Shown one piece after another: positions 6,672 through 8,559 of a stretch of 8,559 nt of DNA. The stretch's first letter is position 1; each line of letters starts with the position of its first letter. This stretch comes from Hyphomicrobiales bacterium (GTDB taxonomy: Bacteria > Pseudomonadota > Alphaproteobacteria > Rhizobiales > OSC116): contig JABSRY010000074.1 in assembly GCA_013214985.1 (NCBI GenBank), positions 1 to 8,559 of the forward strand. The letters are read 5' to 3'. A program made the translations under genes and the position numbers. The notes under the pieces were generated by a model. That model did no database searches and was not told the origin of the DNA. It worked only from the letters and a program-made list of their open reading frames with translations.

Positions 6672-7481
6672 TTATGCTTTTTTCGCTGCTTGTACCATTC
6701 TATAGGCTTTTGCGCGGCCAACAGCAGCTTCTCTGCTCGATGATTTGCGGCGTGCCGCATTAACATATGCGTTATAAGCATCATCCCACTGGCCAAGTTT
6801 GGAAGATGTTCTGGCTACACGAATGTAAGCATCAAATGATTTTGGGTTTAAACGCGATGCGGTTGAAAAATCGTCTTTTGCGCTATTATAATCTCTAAGT
6901 GCATAATGTGAGTTGCCACGAGCAAAGAATAATTCGGCTGAGTTTGAACTAAAATTCATACCTTTATTAAAGGATACAATTGCAAACCGATGGCTGCCAC
7001 GAGATTGATGAATGATACCGCTTCTGAAATAAGCTTCGGTATTATAACGATTAATTTGAATCGCTTGATCATATTGCGCTAAAGCAGCGGTTTTGCGTTT
7101 TAGTTTTGCTAAAGCGTTACCTTTACCAACATAGGCTCTATCGTAACTTGGGTTTAGTGAAATAGCTTTATTAAAGTCAGTTAAAGCACGGCTATATTTT
7201 CTTTGTTTTAGTAAGATTATACCGCGGTTATGGTATAATGATGGGCTAGCGGGTGATGCCTTGATTGCCTTTGTAAAGCTTCTGTAGGCTTCACCATAAC
7301 GGCCATAACTAGCCAACCCTAAACCAAGGTTGTTATGAGGCCTTGCAAAGGCTGGGCTGCGCTTAACAGCAGAGTTTAAAGAGGTTAAATCTGTATTGAT
7401 TGGCGAATTTGTTTGGCACGCAGCTAAGGCTAATAGGCTAACGGTTGCTAAGCTGATTTTTAAAAAAGAATTAAATCGCAC
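6672..7481 (-). CDS. TPR-repeat lipoprotein, NlpI-like architecture, function unknown
   Basis: A 269-residue exported protein. The signal peptide has basic R2/K8, a hydrophobic core and lipobox LAAC with the lipidated cysteine at C22; Q23 after it is not Asp, favouring outer-membrane sorting by the E. coli rule. The rest consists of about six 34-residue tetratricopeptide units, near 46-79, 80-113, 114-147, 148-181, 182-215 and 216-249. These carry the typical N-L-G...A...Y/F...A...P pattern, e.g. AYRSFTKAIKASP. The tail (250-269) is basic and alanine-rich. TPR arrays bind partner proteins; E. coli NlpI, of similar build, scaffolds peptidoglycan enzymes, but that role here is only inference. 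The start is GTG at 7481, supported by GGAGA (7488-7492) 6 nt upstream; no upstream ATG competes. It has its own terminator and candidate promoter, so it is probably monocistronic downstream of rpsU. Confidence 0.9.
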   Translation of the reverse strand: MRFNSFLKISLATVSLLALAACQTNSPINTDLTSLNSAVKRSPAFARPHNNLGLGLASYGRYGEAYRSFTKAIKASPASPSLYHNRGIILLKQRKYSRALTDFNKAISLNPSYDRAYVGKGNALAKLKRKTAALAQYDQAIQINRYNTEAYFRSGIIHQSRGSHRFAIVSFNKGMNFSSNSAELFFARGNSHYALRDYNSAKDDFSTASRLNPKSFDAYIRVARTSSKLGQWDDAYNAYVNAARRKSSSREAAVGRAKAYRMVQAAKKA

Positions 7482-7538
7482 GAAATGTCTCCAGATTCTT
7501 AAAATTTATGATTAATAGAATGTATAGGTTAGTTTAGG

Positions 7539-7544
7539 ATTATA
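7539..7544 (-). promoter_or_regulatory. Candidate -10 box of the TPR lipoprotein gene
   Basis: A perfect TATAAT on the minus strand, in GTTTATAAT, predicts a start near 7532 and a leader of about 50 nt. The upstream spacer is almost all A/T and no TTGACA-like hexamer is seen. The position just after the rpsU terminator supports a separate promoter. Confidence 0.45.
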
Positions 7545-7624
7545 AACTCTTAAAATATTTTATTTTTTATTAGTTTAGCAAAATAGTTGTATTTATCTCA
7601 CAATAATGGGGAATAAAGCATTAT

Positions 7625-7654
7625 AAAAATAAAAAAGGCCACAAAAGCGGCCTT
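7625..7654 (-). terminator. Intrinsic terminator of rpsU
   Basis: On the minus strand AAGGCCGC, loop TTTT and GTGGCCTT (7654 down to 7635) form an 8-bp stem with one G-U pair, merging into six T, then A and five T. It lies about 28 nt after the rpsU stop. Confidence 0.92.
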
Positions 7655-7681
7655 GAATATTATACGATAATGAGGGTCAAA

Positions 7682-7909
7682 TTAATACATACGACCTTTG
7701 CCCATAACCATACCTTCGCGTTGTGCTTTTTTACGCGCTAGTTTACGTGTGCGACGAATAGCTTCTGCTTTTTCGCGTGCTTTCTTTTCTGATGGCTTTT
7801 CAAAATGGCCACGAAGTTTCATTTCACGGAAGATACCTTCACGTTGCATTTTCTTTTTTAGGGCACGTAGAGCTTGATCTACATTATTATCACGAACGAG
7901 TACTTGCAC
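7682..7909 (-). CDS. rpsU: 30S ribosomal protein bS21
   Basis: A 75-residue, highly basic ribosomal protein. The opening MQVLVRDNNVDQALRALKKK and the block REGIFREMKLRGHFEKPSEK are diagnostic of bS21, which sits on the 30S platform near the anti-Shine-Dalgarno end of 16S rRNA and assists initiation. The lysine/arginine-rich tail ends in MVMGKGRMY. E. coli bS21 has 71 residues, so length is normal. The start is GTG at 7909, with AGGA at 7919-7922, 9 nt upstream; no ATG gives a better fit with the family N-terminus. The gene has its own terminator and a leader of up to 195 nt from purK. Here it is not in the rpsU-dnaG-rpoD arrangement of enteric bacteria. Confidence 0.97.
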   Translation of the reverse strand: MQVLVRDNNVDQALRALKKKMQREGIFREMKLRGHFEKPSEKKAREKAEAIRRTRKLARKKAQREGMVMGKGRMY

Positions 7910-8104
7910 TATGTTTTATCCTGTTTCATATTAGCCAATTAATAGGCAAAAAATCCAGCGCTGTAGTTAGAACAGCAAATTGTTGTCCACGATCTATCAA
8001 ATATTTGAGCCTTTGTCTAGCTTTACAATTAAAAAAAATCGAATATCAAAGGAAATGTTAATAGATATTGCCTAAATCGGTCAAAATAGGTTGTTTTGGG
8101 TATT
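7910..8104 (-). promoter_or_regulatory. rpsU upstream/leader region with several dyads
   Basis: No gene is seen in this 195-nt gap. On the minus strand a possible -35 TAGACA (8019-8014) is followed at 17 nt by a poor -10 TAGATC (7996-7991). The perfect 12-bp palindrome TCAAATATTTGA (7997-8008) lies inside the spacer. Closer to the gene, GCTGT (7960-7964) and ACAGC (7972-7976) form a 5-bp stem with a 7-nt loop. On the minus strand this is followed six bases later by six T (7953-7948). I see no conventional purK terminator, so some rpsU transcripts may start in or upstream of purK. Confidence 0.3.
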
Positions 8105-8559
8105 TTATGCCCTTAATTTCCCTAATGGGTAAAGTAAATTAACATGCGCCATTTTACGGCCTTCTTTAACAATTGACTTGCCATATAAATGTATTTTGGC
8201 ATTTGGTTGGCTGGCATATTTGTTGATTTGATATACATCTGCCCCAATTAGATTTTTCATAATCACATCACTATGCCTTAGCGTATCACCCAATGGCAAG
8301 TTAGTGATGGCGCGTATATGTTGCTCAAATTGCGAGGTAATGCAGGCATCTTGTGTCCAATGACCGCTATTATGCACTCTTGGTGCAATTTCGTTAACAA
8401 TTAGGGGGGCATCAGGTTTGTTGGATACAAATAATTCAACGCCCATAACACCAATATAATCTAGGCCGCTAATAATATCGCTAGCCAATTTACAAGCCCG
8501 TTGCTTAACGTCATCGCTAATATTGGCGGGAATAGTAGATACATCAAGAATAAGGTTTT
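8105..8559 (-). CDS. purK: N5-carboxyaminoimidazole ribonucleotide synthase, C-terminal part
   Basis: The last 150 codons of PurK; the start and first half lie beyond the right edge. PurK converts aminoimidazole ribonucleotide, bicarbonate and ATP to N5-CAIR in de novo purine synthesis, ahead of the mutase PurE. The fragment covers the end of the ATP-grasp domain and the C-terminal domain. Diagnostic stretches are ILDVSTIPA at the cut edge, GVMGVELFV, VNEIAPRVHNSGHWTQDA (with the metal/ATP-binding E and N), TSQFEQHIRAI, PLGDT, MKNLIGAD, IHLYGK and GRKMAHVN. The last reads A where I recall G (GRKMGH) in most homologues. The frame is open through the edge, so a TTG at 8488 is internal and not a start. 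purE, usually adjacent, would be expected to the right. The stop is 195 nt before rpsU. Confidence 0.96.
   Translation of the reverse strand, partial: NLILDVSTIPANISDDVKQRACKLASDIISGLDYIGVMGVELFVSNKPDAPLIVNEIAPRVHNSGHWTQDACITSQFEQHIRAITNLPLGDTLRHSDVIMKNLIGADVYQINKYASQPNAKIHLYGKSIVKEGRKMAHVNLLYPLGKLRA

Noticed and set aside
7777..8061. Plus-strand open frame opposite rpsU and its leader
   Set aside because: It overlaps the conserved rpsU gene in antisense; no family resemblance or good ribosome site is evident.
8105..8488. Treating purK as a complete short gene starting at TTG 8488
   Set aside because: The frame stays open and homologous to PurK (ILDVSTIPA) up to the window edge, so the gene is simply cut by the window.
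1..8559. Mobile elements, CRISPR arrays, tRNA/rRNA genes, phage or defence genes
   Set aside because: I saw no transposase or integrase frames, regularly spaced repeats or RNA-gene signatures; the content is ordinary core chromosome.

Overview
This 8.6 kb window reads as core chromosome of an AT-rich alphaproteobacterium. The lineage call rests on gene content. A three-gene proton-translocating transhydrogenase (pntAA-pntAB-pntB) is preceded by a tiny bacterial aa3-type cytochrome oxidase subunit IV gene. There is also an NtrC-type response regulator of a type I associate with this class, an M3 oligoendopeptidase F, and a purK / rpsU / TPR-lipoprotein cluster. The sequence does not allow assignment below class.

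Layout, left to right. (1) 1-1004, minus: a sigma-54-activator response regulator that begins inside the window and runs off the left edge; its receiver and AAA+ domains are present and its DNA-binding end is missing. (2) 1005-1340: a divergent, gene-free AT-rich control region with a good minus-strand -10 box and a TTAA-N7-TTAA dyad. (3) 1341-3212, plus: pepF, a cytosolic zinc oligopeptidase. (4) 3318-6527, plus: a compact block of the 50-residue oxidase subunit IV gene, pntAA, pntAB and pntB, closed by a clear intrinsic terminator. (5) 6528-6671: a convergent intergenic region holding two separate, oppositely oriented terminators. (6) 6672-8559, minus: a TPR outer-membrane lipoprotein, then (upstream in its transcription direction) rpsU with its own terminator, then the 3' part of purK, cut by the right edge.

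How the genes fit together. The oxidase subunit IV and transhydrogenase genes join two inner-membrane proton-motive-force devices: the oxidase generates the force, and the transhydrogenase spends it to make NADPH from NADH. PurK works in de novo purine synthesis, bS21 in translation initiation, PepF in peptide turnover. The TPR lipoprotein is probably an envelope scaffold of unknown specific role.

I looked for an undescribed system and did not find one. There are no mobile elements, CRISPR arrays, tRNA or rRNA genes, or unusual gene combinations, and all recognised genes are intact apart from the two cut by the window edges. The observations most worth checking are the very small oxidase gene, which is easily missed, and several short inverted repeats in the control regions.
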